From Hyphomicrobiales bacterium (GTDB lineage Bacteria; Pseudomonadota; Alphaproteobacteria; Rhizobiales; Rhizobiaceae), in the NCBI GenBank assembly GCA_002401155.1, contig NVSG01000003.1, positions 28,987 to 92,986 on the forward strand: DNA of 64,000 bases, in the 5' to 3' direction. Positions 52,444 to 61,248 of the stretch are shown one piece after another; position 1 is the first letter of the stretch; the number at the start of each line of letters is the position of its first letter. The notes beneath the pieces are model-generated. The model made no database searches. It saw only the letters and a list, made by a program, of their open reading frames with translations, and had not been told where the DNA came from. The translations under genes were made by a program, and so were the position numbers.

Positions 52444-53052
52444 ATGGTTGCCATGGCAGCAGATGACGGACAAACTTTAAGTGAGCATGAACGGCAGTTC
52501 CAACGGGTGGAATTGACGCTGTTTGGCCGTTATATGCTGGCCAACAAGCAAGAATTTCCATGTCAGTTGCTCAACATGTCCCCAGGCAGTGCCGCAATGG
52601 TTACGCCAGCTTCTGGCGAAATCGGCGAACGTGTGATTGCCTATGTGGATCATCTGGGCCGTATTGAAGGCAAGATCTTGCGCTTATTCCATGGCGGGTT
52701 TGCCATGAGCGTCAATGCAAGTGAACAAAAACGAGATAAACTGGCCGCCAAACTGACATGGCTTGCCAATCGTCATGAACTGAACCTTCCTGAAGACCGA
52801 CGGCATGAACGCATTACGCCTAAACAGCCTACTGCGGAAATCAAACTTGAGGACGGGCGAGCCTATAACGCACGCATTATCGATTTATCCCTGTCGGGAG
52901 CTGCGGTCGAACTTACAGTACGGCCAGCCATTGGTACTATTATTTGGATTGCAAACATGCGTGGCCGAGTGGTCAGGCATTTCGATGAGGGCATTGCGAT
53001 AGAGTTCGCTGCGGTTCAAAATCGGGAAACTCTGGAAAACATGGGCGATTAG
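52444..53052 (+). CDS. Tandem PilZ-domain protein
   Basis: 202 residues with two PilZ-like domains. The second is more typical: DRRHERITPKQPTAEIKLED (RxxxR c-di-GMP loop), ARIIDLSLSGAAVELTVRPA (DxSxxG) and GIAIEFAAVQ. The first (about residues 18-100) has FQRVELTLFGRYMLANKQEF and LLNMSPGSAAMVTP, with weaker binding motifs. It probably binds c-di-GMP and affects motility or polysaccharide output. Start possibly at the third codon downstream (52453). Confidence 0.85.
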   Translation: MVAMAADDGQTLSEHERQFQRVELTLFGRYMLANKQEFPCQLLNMSPGSAAMVTPASGEIGERVIAYVDHLGRIEGKILRLFHGGFAMSVNASEQKRDKLAAKLTWLANRHELNLPEDRRHERITPKQPTAEIKLEDGRAYNARIIDLSLSGAAVELTVRPAIGTIIWIANMRGRVVRHFDEGIAIEFAAVQNRETLENMGD

Positions 53053-53073
53053 AGCACTTTTGCTCTTCGTTAT

Positions 53074-53104
53074 ACCGGTTGCCGCATTTCGGGACACGCT
53101 CTAG
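53074..53104. repeat. Family A motif, degenerate copy
   Basis: ACCGGTTGCCGCATTTCGGG continues ACACGCTCTAG, half of the family A palindrome with the common GAGC tail. The preceding AGAGCACTTTTGCTCT is a separate small hairpin at 53051-53066. Confidence 0.5.
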
Positions 53105-53534
53105 CAAGTCCGTTATTTTTTCAAATTCAGCATATTTTCAACTGATATTGCGCTGATCATGGCCTTTTGAACGGGCTGTGCAGAAATAATTCCCTATTTT
53201 CAATAATTCTTTTGAAGAAATTTTCTCTGAGTTTCAGGAAAATTTCGGTTGGCAATACTGTGCGACCCACGGCTAGGCGGACGTATTCATGTCCCTCCCC
53301 TTCACCACAAAAACTCCAATATCGTCCAACCTGTTGTTATTTAACATATATTTTTTCAAATCATCACCGACTAAGATCGGTACATAAAATTTTAGATAAA
53401 CTTTATTCTAATTTATCTTAAATATAAATCTAATTTTATTACTGTTTATATATAGTTTTACTCAATATCTTCGCCTGTAATTCTCGTTTTATACTATTGT
53501 TACTGGCATGTTTGCTTCTCACGGGGAGTAAACC
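53105..53534. other. AT-rich intergenic region, no convincing gene
   Basis: 430 bases between the PilZ and BTLCP genes, rich in A and T. A frame of 84 codons at 53167-53421 has no ribosome site, and its translation is low-complexity and unlike neighbouring proteins, so I reject it. Runs such as TTATATATAG near 53444 could be part of a promoter for the BTLCP gene. Nothing else was recognised. Confidence 0.5.
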
Positions 53535-54122
53535 ATGAAAACAAGAATGAAATTAGCGATGCTATCGGGGCTGATAGTATTAGCAGGTTCAATACAGCCG
53601 GCATATGCAACTGGTAAACCTCATATGAGGACTACCGGTCGTACATCTCAGCCGATTGGCCATTATGAATATTGTAAAAAATATCGTGCGGATTGTAATA
53701 TCCGTACGTCCAATTCGCGTCCATTTAAACTGACACGCGCACGCTGGAATGAGTTGGTGGATGTAAACATGCATTCCAACAACACAATCACGCCTGTGAC
53801 GGATCAGGAATATTACCACGTGGAAGAATTGTGGACCTATCCAAAGAACTATGGCGATTGTGAAGACTATGTCTTGATGAAACGCCACATGTTGATGCAA
53901 CGCGGCTGGCCGGCTTCAAGCTTGCTGGTGACGGTCGTGCGTCAAGCAAATGGTGACGGGCATGCGGTTTTGACCGTGCGCACGGACAAGGCTGATTACA
54001 TTCTGGATAATCTGGAAAACAACATCAAGCCCTGGAACCAGACCGACTATCGCTATCTCAAGCGCCAATCCGTCAAAAATTCGGGCCATTGGGCCAAGAT
54101 CTCTGATAACCGGCGTATCTAA
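53535..54122 (+). CDS. Bacterial transglutaminase-like cysteine proteinase (BTLCP)
   Basis: 195 residues with a signal peptide (MKLAMLSGLIVLAGSIQPAYA, cut at ATG). The papain-like triad is visible: NYGDCEDYVLMKRHMLMQRG (Cys), DGHAVLTVRTDK (His) and ADYILDNLENNIKPW (Asp). Strong ribosome site GGGGAG before the ATG. BTLCPs are exported proteases, some linked to LapG-like control of surface adhesins. Followed by a double-hairpin terminator and a family B repeat. Confidence 0.92.
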   Translation: MKTRMKLAMLSGLIVLAGSIQPAYATGKPHMRTTGRTSQPIGHYEYCKKYRADCNIRTSNSRPFKLTRARWNELVDVNMHSNNTITPVTDQEYYHVEELWTYPKNYGDCEDYVLMKRHMLMQRGWPASSLLVTVVRQANGDGHAVLTVRTDKADYILDNLENNIKPWNQTDYRYLKRQSVKNSGHWAKISDNRRI

Positions 54123-54197
54123 TGAGATAGCACAAGCAATACCGAGGTTAGACGGGCCTCATCGGACGCCTTCCGAAAACATATGGGAATTAAGTAT

Positions 54198-54276
54198 AGC
54201 TTGGTCGATCCCTACCCCCCGTCCCAGACCAAGCTCGAGCTGGCCTCTCTGTCCCGGAGGCCAGCTCCTTTTTTTT
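54198..54276 (+). terminator. Double-hairpin terminator after BTLCP
   Basis: First hairpin AGCTTGGTC/GACCAAGCT (54198-54235), then a perfect 11-base stem GAGCTGGCCTC/GAGGCCAGCTC (54237-54267) followed by eight T (54269-54276). The second is a very strong canonical terminator. Confidence 0.9.
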
Positions 54277-54282
54277 CATCTA

Positions 54283-54432
54283 AATCGTGTCCGTCTTTGA
54301 CGGAATCGATCTAGATTTTTTTGTTCTCACGGGCGCATCCAAGCTTCACTTGAGCCCTCCGGATGGGCGGCGCTAGCCAAGCGCCGGGTGGCTCTTCGCC
54401 ACCTGAGACAACTCAACTTAAATCAGATTTTT
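54283..54432 (+). repeat. Family B structured repeat, copy 4
   Basis: Starts just after the T run: GTGTCCGTCTTTGACGGAA, then TTGTTCTCACGGGCGCATCC, GGCGCTAGCCAAGCGCCGGG and the hairpin GGTGGC-TCTTC-GCCACC (54387-54403). Nearly identical to copy 1 in the last hairpin. It lies in the convergent spacer with the carbonic-anhydrase gene. Confidence 0.75.
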
Positions 54433-54456
54433 TTCTAAACTTTAAAATGTCTTCAT

Positions 54457-54981
54457 TCAAAGTATCTTTAGGCCTTTGGAAAAGCGTTTGGCATTTGCAA
54501 CATAATGCTTTGCAGCGCTGCGCAGCTCTTCAACCCCTTGATCATCAATCTCTTTGACCACTTTACCTGGCATTCCCATCACGAGGGAATTGTCAGGAAT
54601 GATTTTCCCCGGCGGGATAAGCGCGCCGGCACCGATCAGGCAATTTTTGCCGATCACCGCACCATTCAAAATCGTAGCACTCATACCGATCAGCGAATTA
54701 TCGCCAATCTTGCAGCCATGAATCATCGCCTTGTGGCCAATGGTACACCCCTCACCGATAATGACCGGGAAACCGGGATCTGTATGCAGCACGCAATTTT
54801 CCTGAATGTTGGAACCAGCACCAATTTCGATCGGCTCATTATCGCCGCGGATGACTGCGCCAAACCAAACATTTACATCAGCCCCTACAATAACCTGACC
54901 AATTAAAGTGGCATTGGGGGCAACCCAATAAAACCCATCGGGAAGCACAGGCTTCATTTCATCCAGTTCGTAAAGGGACAT
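54457..54981 (-). CDS. Gamma-class carbonic anhydrase family protein
   Basis: 174 residues from the ATG at 54979-54981, with GGAG at nine bases. Left-handed beta-helix: VWFGAVIRGDNEPIEIGAGS, NIQENCVLHTDPGFPVIIGE, TIGHKAMIHGCKIGDNSLIG. Three His in metal-ligand positions (VLHTD, IGHKAMIHG) are present, so zinc binding is likely; true carbonic anhydrase activity is not proven for all members. Stand-alone minus-strand gene. Confidence 0.9.
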   Translation of the reverse strand: MSLYELDEMKPVLPDGFYWVAPNATLIGQVIVGADVNVWFGAVIRGDNEPIEIGAGSNIQENCVLHTDPGFPVIIGEGCTIGHKAMIHGCKIGDNSLIGMSATILNGAVIGKNCLIGAGALIPPGKIIPDNSLVMGMPGKVVKEIDDQGVEELRSAAKHYVANAKRFSKGLKIL

Positions 54982-55090
54982 TTCTAGATTCTCCATCAAT
55001 ATAAAGGGTTGTTTTCACGGCAACATGAACGATTGAGACCGTCGCCTCAAGCGTTGCTTTATGGATTTTGAAACAATTTGGGTATGCGGG

Positions 55091-55411
55091 TTAGATAACG
55101 CCGGCAATGTACAATGTTTGCACCACAAATATCCCGGAGCAAAAGCTCCAAAACATCGAAAGCAGCGCGCAAGAAGCCATAATTGCGCCTGACAGAGCGC
55201 CATTAATCCAATAAACTCCGGCACTCTTGATCACGATATACGGCCCTGCAAACAGGCAGACAAATAATGACCAGATGGCCACCAGCGGCCCTGAAAATGA
55301 CAACCTAAATTGTGCATTTGTACCTGATATTGTTTGATGCATCGCCGAAACCAATCCAGCAACGATGAAACCGCTGGCCAATATAAATAATAGAACAACT
55401 AAACTCTGCAC
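55091..55411 (-). CDS. Small membrane protein (DUF6949-like)
   Basis: 106 residues with three to four hydrophobic helices (LVVLLFILASGFIVAGLVSA, PLVAIWSLFVCLFAGPYIVI, IMASCALLSMFWSFCSGIFV). No charged active site. It looks like a conserved rhizobial membrane protein; function unknown. Convergent with nothing; upstream of the carbonic anhydrase on the same strand with a 109-base gap. Confidence 0.7.
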   Translation of the reverse strand: MQSLVVLLFILASGFIVAGLVSAMHQTISGTNAQFRLSFSGPLVAIWSLFVCLFAGPYIVIKSAGVYWINGALSGAIMASCALLSMFWSFCSGIFVVQTLYIAGVI

Positions 55412-55534
55412 TGAATTTACCCTCTGTTAACCATGTTTGTTGAGAATGCTTTAATAATTCGGAGCATCCGTTCAGGAAGAACAAAGCAAGTTTCGTGCCA
55501 AACTGGCGCTGAGGGCTGACGTCGTGGAGATAAA

Positions 55535-56260
55535 TTGATTCAACAATCTAAAAATTTTTCCCCGGCCAATGCACCGCTGTTTTTGTCGATGAGAGCATCG
55601 CGGATATTTTTTGGGCTAAGCGCGGCTGCATTTGGCGCTGTAATTGTTGGGCTTTTGGTGATCAAATCCATCGGTGGCGAGATTGCGCATGGCGGGCATT
55701 CCAATAGCATCGCGCTCCATGAAATCATCATCGGCAATGATGTGTTGAGCGTTACCGCCAACATGATCCGCTTTCCCGGCCAACGCGTCTCCGGCAGCAG
55801 TGACCGTTTAGACCTATACGCTCTGTGGCCGCTTATGAACGGCTATAGCAATATCCACAGCGATGCATTTAACGCCGGTAAAGACCGCGAAAAGATAATC
55901 TTTCTTTCGTTGGAAAAACGCAGCATGTCGCGGGATATGGCAGGCAGGGTAGATCGGGTTTACAGCCAGTTTTTTGACGGTCCGGCCCAGCCAACAGCCT
56001 TCGGTCTGATGCGCCAGCCTTTGTCGGTGTCATCGGGGCTTGTTGACGAGGACTTATATCTGGAAATTGACAGTCCCTATCCGTTCGCAACGCGCTGCGT
56101 GCGTGAAACCTCGGCAATTGGGGAACCCTATTGCCTGAGAGATATCTTTATGGGGCGGAATTTGAGCCTCACCTACCGTTTCCACATATCGCTCTTGCCG
56201 GAATGGGCAAGCATGGAGCGCATGGTGAGGAAGCGCATCAAATTGATGCTGGTAAACTAG
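55535..56260 (+). CDS. Hypothetical membrane-anchored protein
   Basis: 241 residues from TTG 55535 behind GGAGA; an ATG at 55589 is an alternative start. One N-terminal membrane anchor (IFFGLSAAAFGAVIVGLLVI), then a periplasmic domain with NDVLSVTANMIRFPGQRVSG, MNGYSNIHSDAF and paired Cys (ATRCVRET and EPYCLRD) that may form a disulfide. Similar proteins are common in Rhizobiales with no known function. Confidence 0.75.
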   Translation: MIQQSKNFSPANAPLFLSMRASRIFFGLSAAAFGAVIVGLLVIKSIGGEIAHGGHSNSIALHEIIIGNDVLSVTANMIRFPGQRVSGSSDRLDLYALWPLMNGYSNIHSDAFNAGKDREKIIFLSLEKRSMSRDMAGRVDRVYSQFFDGPAQPTAFGLMRQPLSVSSGLVDEDLYLEIDSPYPFATRCVRETSAIGEPYCLRDIFMGRNLSLTYRFHISLLPEWASMERMVRKRIKLMLVN

Positions 56261-56270
56261 GGTCCAGACC

Positions 56271-56483
56271 CTAGATATCCAGATCGATATCGAGAATTGC
56301 CATGGAGAAATTATAAGAGAGTTCGCCCTCATCTTCATCGCGGTAGATGATGCCGAGGAACTCGTCGCCCTTATAGACTTCGCATGAATCGTCTTTATTG
56401 GGGCGCGCTTTTACGACCAGACCGGGGGTTTGGAATATTTTGCCGAAATAGGCTTCCAGTTTTTTGATTTCATCCGGTTTCAC
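56271..56483 (-). CDS. DUF3126 family protein
   Basis: 70 residues: MKPDEIKKLEAYFGKIFQTP, LVVKARPNKDDSCEVYKGDE, FLGIIYRDEDEGELSYNFSM. Matches the short alphaproteobacterial DUF3126 proteins often encoded just beside cysE. Soluble; function unknown. Same strand as cysE, 114 bases downstream of it, and convergent with the gene ending at 56260. Confidence 0.88.
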   Translation of the reverse strand: MKPDEIKKLEAYFGKIFQTPGLVVKARPNKDDSCEVYKGDEFLGIIYRDEDEGELSYNFSMAILDIDLDI

Positions 56484-56597
56484 GGCATTCTCCGATCAAT
56501 TGCATGTGCATGTCGCACCCATTGAAGGCCTTCTGACACACCGCCCCTACCCTGTAAAGGCAGAAACGCGCAAGTGGTCACAGATTATCAGTAACGT

Positions 56598-57425
56598 TTA
56601 AAAATCTTCTGTAATAATCTGGTTCATGGTTCGTGATGGTTCCGCACAACCGGCAATGCCCACCACTTTGCCGGGAATTCCTGCAACGGTGACATTTTTC
56701 GGGATATTTTTTAGCACCAGCGAACCAGCAGCAACTCTTGAACAATCACCAACCGTAATATTACCGAGCACGGAAGCGCCTGCGCCAATCAGGACGCAAT
56801 TACCGATTTTTGGATGGCGATCTCCACCCTCTTTGCCGGTACCGCCCAAGGTTACTCCGTGCATGATGGAACAATCATCACCAACAACCGCCGTACTGCC
56901 AATAACAACGCCGGTGGCGTGATCCATAAAGATGCCTTTGCCCAATTGAGCCGGTGGCATGATATCGACCTGAAAAATCTGCGAGGAACGGCTTTGCAAA
57001 TAGAGCGCGAAATCATTCTTGCCCTGCTTATAATTCCAGTGGGCCAAACGGTGGCACTGAATGGCATGGAAGCCTTTAAAATAGAGGATTGGCGTGATGA
57101 AACGATCGCAGGCCGGATCGCGATCATAAACAGCAGCGATATCGATGCGCAATGTGTTGGACCATTCGGGCCAATCTTCGAGCATGTTTTCATAGCTCTG
57201 GCGAATGGTGTCAGCCGAAACATCATTGCCGCACAATCTGGCGGACATACGATGGATGACAGCATCTTCCAGCGAGTCTTGCGACAGGATGGTTGAATAG
57301 ATGAAGGTCGCCATCACTGGATCATTATCGATTGCAACCTGAGCTTCATGACGAACCGCCTGCCAAACAGGATCAACGGCTTTGGGGCCCTCACCGGCAA
57401 TTTTTCGATCTGAAATACTAGACAT
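56598..57425 (-). CDS. cysE: Serine O-acetyltransferase
   Basis: First step of cysteine synthesis from serine and acetyl-CoA. 275 residues from the ATG at 57423-57425 with AGGAG. N-terminal helical domain (VWQAVRHEAQVAIDNDPVMA), then a left-handed beta-helix with HRLAHWNYKQGKNDFALYLQ, GKGIFMDHATGVVIGSTAVV and MHGVTLGGTGKEGGDRHPKI. Usual length. Followed by DUF3126. Confidence 0.95.
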   Translation of the reverse strand: MSSISDRKIAGEGPKAVDPVWQAVRHEAQVAIDNDPVMATFIYSTILSQDSLEDAVIHRMSARLCGNDVSADTIRQSYENMLEDWPEWSNTLRIDIAAVYDRDPACDRFITPILYFKGFHAIQCHRLAHWNYKQGKNDFALYLQSRSSQIFQVDIMPPAQLGKGIFMDHATGVVIGSTAVVGDDCSIMHGVTLGGTGKEGGDRHPKIGNCVLIGAGASVLGNITVGDCSRVAAGSLVLKNIPKNVTVAGIPGKVVGIAGCAEPSRTMNQIITEDF

Positions 57426-57526
57426 AACTGGCTCCTCTTGAGGCAATTCAAAACTTTCACATCATTAGACTATATGTATGCGTATGCGTGCAACAAGGGT
57501 AAAAGTGAAAATTGGTGAATTGAAGG

Positions 57527-58282
57527 CTAACTTTTTGATGCGTCCAAAAACTCTAACGCACCGGAAATAAAGGCTTTATCGCCCGTAGCGCGCATGTGAT
57601 CACGATTTGGAATCGGTAGAAAACTTGCATTAGGCATGAGTTCTGCCAAGGCTTCACCTGAACCTGCTATATCGTCTCTGGTGCCGATTGCGACCAGCAC
57701 TTCATTGGTAATTCGGGATAATCCATCAGCGGATATTAACTGGCGAACACCGCCAACACAGGCGGCCAGCGCCTTGCGGTCGCTATTGGTTTGATCGGCA
57801 AATTTGCGAAACGCCATGCCTCTTTCATCGGTGATTGTATCTGGATCGTCGACCAACAGCGCCTCTTTCACCGGGTTCCAGTCTCCATGCCCCACAACCA
57901 TGCCGTAGCCATTGCCGCCGAGAATGATCTTTTCAAAACGCGCGCCATGATTGATGGCCAGAGAACAAGAGATACGCGCGCCCATGGAATATCCCATCAA
58001 ATGGGCTTTTTCGATACCCAGATGATCGAGCAGGGATTTTGCGTCCTCAGCCATGATATCGACTGTGTAATCGCTTTCTGAATAGAATTTGGTGCTTTGG
58101 CCGTGACCACGATTATCGTGTGCAATAACGCGAAAACCGGCCTGATTGAGCGCTTTTACCCAGCCGGTATTGACCCAGTTTATCTCTTTGCGCGAAGCAA
58201 AACCGTGGGCCAACAGAATGGGAAAGCCCTCCCCCTCATCGATATAAGAAATGTCCAAATTGTTCAGGGAGGCTGTGGGCAT
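57527..58282 (-). CDS. Alpha/beta hydrolase
   Basis: 251 residues from the ATG at 58280-58282. Motifs: FPILLAHGFASRKEINWVNT (oxyanion HG), VIAHDNRGHGQS, nucleophile elbow LMGYSMGARISCSL (Ser), late VLVAIGTRDDIAGSG (Asp) and NRDHMRATGDKAF (His). Cytoplasmic esterase/lipase type; substrate unknown. It lies upstream of cysE on the same strand, with 101 bases between. Confidence 0.92.
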   Translation of the reverse strand: MPTASLNNLDISYIDEGEGFPILLAHGFASRKEINWVNTGWVKALNQAGFRVIAHDNRGHGQSTKFYSESDYTVDIMAEDAKSLLDHLGIEKAHLMGYSMGARISCSLAINHGARFEKIILGGNGYGMVVGHGDWNPVKEALLVDDPDTITDERGMAFRKFADQTNSDRKALAACVGGVRQLISADGLSRITNEVLVAIGTRDDIAGSGEALAELMPNASFLPIPNRDHMRATGDKAFISGALEFLDASKS

Positions 58283-58436
58283 TTGAGGTTCCTTGTTCTT
58301 TCTATGGGAGTCGCGCTGTATAAATCCATGAATTTCAGCGGGCTGGCAACAAAATCCTTGCAACGTCCAATCATTCTTTTAGAACAGAGTAACGGTTCAA
58401 GAGTCGTTTGGGCCCTATTTAACAGGAAATTTCGAC

Positions 58437-58679
58437 ATGGCAGATCATGCGGTCACACACTTTCAAAATGACAAGGGTGTCAAAGAAATCGAAATCGGCG
58501 TGAAGGAATTCATGTGCTGTGGCGCCAGCGTTCCTCATGATCATCCGCATGTCTTTCTTGATATGGGGTCGGATAGCGATATCATTTGTCCCTATTGCTC
58601 GACCCATTTTAAATTTGTGAGCGAATTAGGTGCCAAAGAAACACGGCCCGAGGGATGCCTGTTTCACGAACCTGCTTAG
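58437..58679 (+). CDS. Zinc-finger protein (CHCC type)
   Basis: 80 residues with FMCCGASVPHDHPHVFLDMG and IICPYCSTHFKF: one Cys, one His and a late CxxC form the CHCC zinc knuckle of the NDUFS6/zf-CHCC family. ATG behind AGGAAA. In mitochondria the relative is a complex I subunit; bacterial homologues are small stand-alone proteins. Divergent from the hydrolase at 58282. Confidence 0.9.
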   Translation: MADHAVTHFQNDKGVKEIEIGVKEFMCCGASVPHDHPHVFLDMGSDSDIICPYCSTHFKFVSELGAKETRPEGCLFHEPA

Positions 58680-58717
58680 GATCGGACTAGCGAGACAATC
58701 CCAAGCATGGCGCAATC

Positions 58718-59899
58718 ATGGTGAAGCGTAGCAGAAGTATTATTATTGCAGGAGCAGGCGTTGCCGGGCTCACATCAGCGCTTTGTCTGGCAAAGGCCGG
58801 ATTTCGCGTCAGCGTTCTGGAACGTTCTGGCGGGATAGAGGCCTTTGGGGCCGGGTTGCAGATTTCTCCCAATGCGTTTCATATTCTGAGCGATCTTGGG
58901 CTGCAGAAACAGTTGAAAGCGCTTGCAACAGCTCCGGACTGTATCCGTCTTATCAAAGCCACTACTGGTCGGGAGATTACCCGCGTACCTTTGGGCGAAA
59001 CCGTGGTGGCGCGCTATGGCCTGCCCTATCTGGTTATCCACCGTGCCGATTTGTGCCAGATATTGGCAACCGCCTGTAACGATCATCCCGATATTGATTT
59101 GCATCTTGGGCACCGGGTGGTGGATGCGGTGCCCCATGCCAACGGCATTACCGCGATGTCCTATCAAAACCGCAAGATGCATGAGTTTTCAGGCAGAGCG
59201 TTGGTTGCTGCTGATGGGGTATGGTCGAAATTCCGAACGGAATATATTGAGGCAAAGCCTCCGGTATATTCAGGCTTCATGGCATGGCGAGCGCTTCTTC
59301 CGGCGGAACAGGTGGGACAGAAAAGGCTGGAACACACCCAGCTTTGGTTATCGCCCGATGCTCACGGCGTTACCTATGGGGTGCGGCGCTATAATTATCT
59401 CAATATGGTTGTGGTGGTGAAGGAACCAGAAACAGAACAAAAATGGGATTTGCCAGCTGATATCAACCAGTTGCAAAATAGGCTATCCGGCTGGCATTCA
59501 GACTTCACAGACCTTTTGCAGGTGAAGGCGAAATGGGCCAAATGGCCGCTATATGAAGCTCCGGCCTCAAAACGCTGGGCGATTGATAATCTGGCACTGG
59601 TGGGCGATGCGGCTCATGCCATGCTGCCTTTTGCAGCGCAGGGCGCGGCGATGGCGATAGAAGATGCTTGGGTTCTGGCCGAAAAGCTTGGTTCGATTGA
59701 TGATACGAACGACGCGTTGAAAGCCTATGAAACCGCCCGTATGCCAAGGGCAATGCGCGCAGTACGACTTGCCCGGACGAATTCCCGAATTTATCACGGG
59801 TCAGGACCGATGGCGGCGATGCGTGATAGCGCCCTGAAAATAATGCCGCCCAAGATGCTTCTGGGGCGGCAAGACTGGCTTTATGGCTGGCGGGGCTAA
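58718..59899 (+). CDS. FAD-dependent monooxygenase (salicylate hydroxylase-like)
   Basis: 393 residues of the class A flavoprotein monooxygenase family. Dinucleotide site SIIIAGAGVAGLTSALCLAK, NAD(P)H/FAD motif ALVAADGVWSKFR (DG), and LALVGDAAHAMLPFAAQGAA (GD). Likely hydroxylates an aromatic acid, possibly salicylate; alternatively a UbiH-like ubiquinone hydroxylase, though the short length and sequence speak for a catabolic role. Ribosome site weak. It stands alone, convergent with the ABC transporter. Confidence 0.85.
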   Translation: MVKRSRSIIIAGAGVAGLTSALCLAKAGFRVSVLERSGGIEAFGAGLQISPNAFHILSDLGLQKQLKALATAPDCIRLIKATTGREITRVPLGETVVARYGLPYLVIHRADLCQILATACNDHPDIDLHLGHRVVDAVPHANGITAMSYQNRKMHEFSGRALVAADGVWSKFRTEYIEAKPPVYSGFMAWRALLPAEQVGQKRLEHTQLWLSPDAHGVTYGVRRYNYLNMVVVVKEPETEQKWDLPADINQLQNRLSGWHSDFTDLLQVKAKWAKWPLYEAPASKRWAIDNLALVGDAAHAMLPFAAQGAAMAIEDAWVLAEKLGSIDDTNDALKAYETARMPRAMRAVRLARTNSRIYHGSGPMAAMRDSALKIMPPKMLLGRQDWLYGWRG

Positions 59900-59914
59900 A
59901 ACCCCCAACACCAC

Positions 59915-61243
59915 CTAATGTAAAATCTGGCTCAGGAAGAGTTTTGTGCGCTCGTGCTGAGGGCTATCGAAGAAAGCTACCGGTTCGTTTTGCTCCACAA
60001 TCTGGCCTTCATCCATGAAGATCACGCGATCTGCCACTTGGCGGGCGAAGCCCATTTCGTGGGTTACGCAAATCATGGTCATGCCTTCTTCGGCAAGTTC
60101 CACCATGGTCTCCAACACTTCTTTGATCATTTCAGGATCGAGCGCGGAGGTCGGTTCATCAAACAACATGATGCGCGGGTTCATGCATAACGAACGGGCG
60201 ATTGCCACACGCTGCTGTTGACCACCGGACAATTGACCGGGATATTTATCGGCCTGCTCAGGGATTTTCACCTTGGTCAGATAGTGCATTGCAATTTCTT
60301 CGGCTTCCTTCTTGGGCATTTTACGAACCCAGATTGGAGCCAAAGTGCAATTTTCCATAATGGTCAGATGAGGGAAAAGATTGAAGTGCTGAAACACCAT
60401 GCCTACTTCGCGGCGAACTTCATCGATCTTTTTCAGATCATTGGTGAGTTCAATACCATCCACAAACAACTGGCCTTGCTGATGTTCTTCAAGACGATTG
60501 ACGCAGCGGATGAGGGTTGATTTTCCGGAACCTGAAGGGCCGCAAACAACAATGCGCTCGCCCTGCATAACCTTCAAATTGATGTCTTTGAGCACATGGA
60601 AATCGCCGTACCATTTGTGCATGCCGTTAATTTCGATAGCAACTTCAGTATCAGAAATATGGTCCGTTGAACGGCTTGGTTTAGCAGCTTTTGCGGGTTT
60701 CGCTGTCGCTGCCACTGCAGCTACTGCGCCGCCTGCTGCCAATCCGGCTTTGGTTTTAGCTGCCCCATTTGCCTTGCTTGCAGATACCTTGCGAGCAGGC
60801 GCTGCTTTCTTCTTGCTTGCTACAGCTTTTACTTTCGGAGCGGCAGAAGCTTTTGCTCTGGTTGATGTCGACTTTGTTTTGGCTGCAGCGACTTTAGCGC
60901 GTGGTGCAGCTTTTGTTTTGGTGGCAGGCTTAGCGGTCGTTTTGGCGGCAGGCCTAGCGGTAGTTTTAGCTACCTCTTTGGCAAAAGCCTTACACTGTTT
61001 GATCCAGTCATCGCGATCAATGCGGCCCTTAAAGCTGAGAAAATCATCGACCCATTCGATTTCGGGTTTTTTCCAGTCAGCGATCTGGTGAAATTTATAA
61101 ACACCAACCGAATTAAGCATGCCTTCAAGCTTTGGCCCGACACCGGATATGCGTTTCAGATCATCAGGAGACGCAGGTTTCTTGATGGTTTTTGGTTTTT
61201 TTGTCGCTGCAGGCTTTGCTGCTACTTTTGCTCTTTTTGCCAT
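59915..61243 (-). CDS. aapP: Amino-acid ABC transporter ATPase (AapP-type) fused to a helix-hairpin-helix plus Lys/Ala-rich N-terminal extension
   Basis: 442 residues, about 185 longer than usual AapP/GlnQ (about 255). The C-terminal ATPase begins near residue 198 ([20 protein letters not shown]) and is complete: Walker [10 protein letters not shown] (235-243), LSGGQ (338-342), Walker B IMLFDEP (358-364), switch His in VTHEMG. Residues 27-90 form a helix-hairpin-helix-like domain ([20 protein letters not shown]) like that appended to NuoE and L21 in rhizobia. Residues 91-190 are a Lys/Ala/Thr-rich, histone-H1-like linker. No Met codon occurs between residues 42 and 208, so the fusion is in frame. 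It follows aapM by five bases. The extension is predicted to bind nucleic acid. Confidence 0.88.
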   Translation of the reverse strand: MAKRAKVAAKPAATKKPKTIKKPASPDDLKRISGVGPKLEGMLNSVGVYKFHQIADWKKPEIEWVDDFLSFKGRIDRDDWIKQCKAFAKEVAKTTARPAAKTTAKPATKTKAAPRAKVAAAKTKSTSTRAKASAAPKVKAVASKKKAAPARKVSASKANGAAKTKAGLAAGGAVAAVAATAKPAKAAKPSRSTDHISDTEVAIEINGMHKWYGDFHVLKDINLKVMQGERIVVCGPSGSGKSTLIRCVNRLEEHQQGQLFVDGIELTNDLKKIDEVRREVGMVFQHFNLFPHLTIMENCTLAPIWVRKMPKKEAEEIAMHYLTKVKIPEQADKYPGQLSGGQQQRVAIARSLCMNPRIMLFDEPTSALDPEMIKEVLETMVELAEEGMTMICVTHEMGFARQVADRVIFMDEGQIVEQNEPVAFFDSPQHERTKLFLSQILH

Positions 61244-61248
61244 GATTT

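Noticed and set aside
53167..53421. 84-codon frame in the AT-rich spacer before BTLCP
   Set aside because: No ribosome site, AT-rich noise and low-complexity translation.
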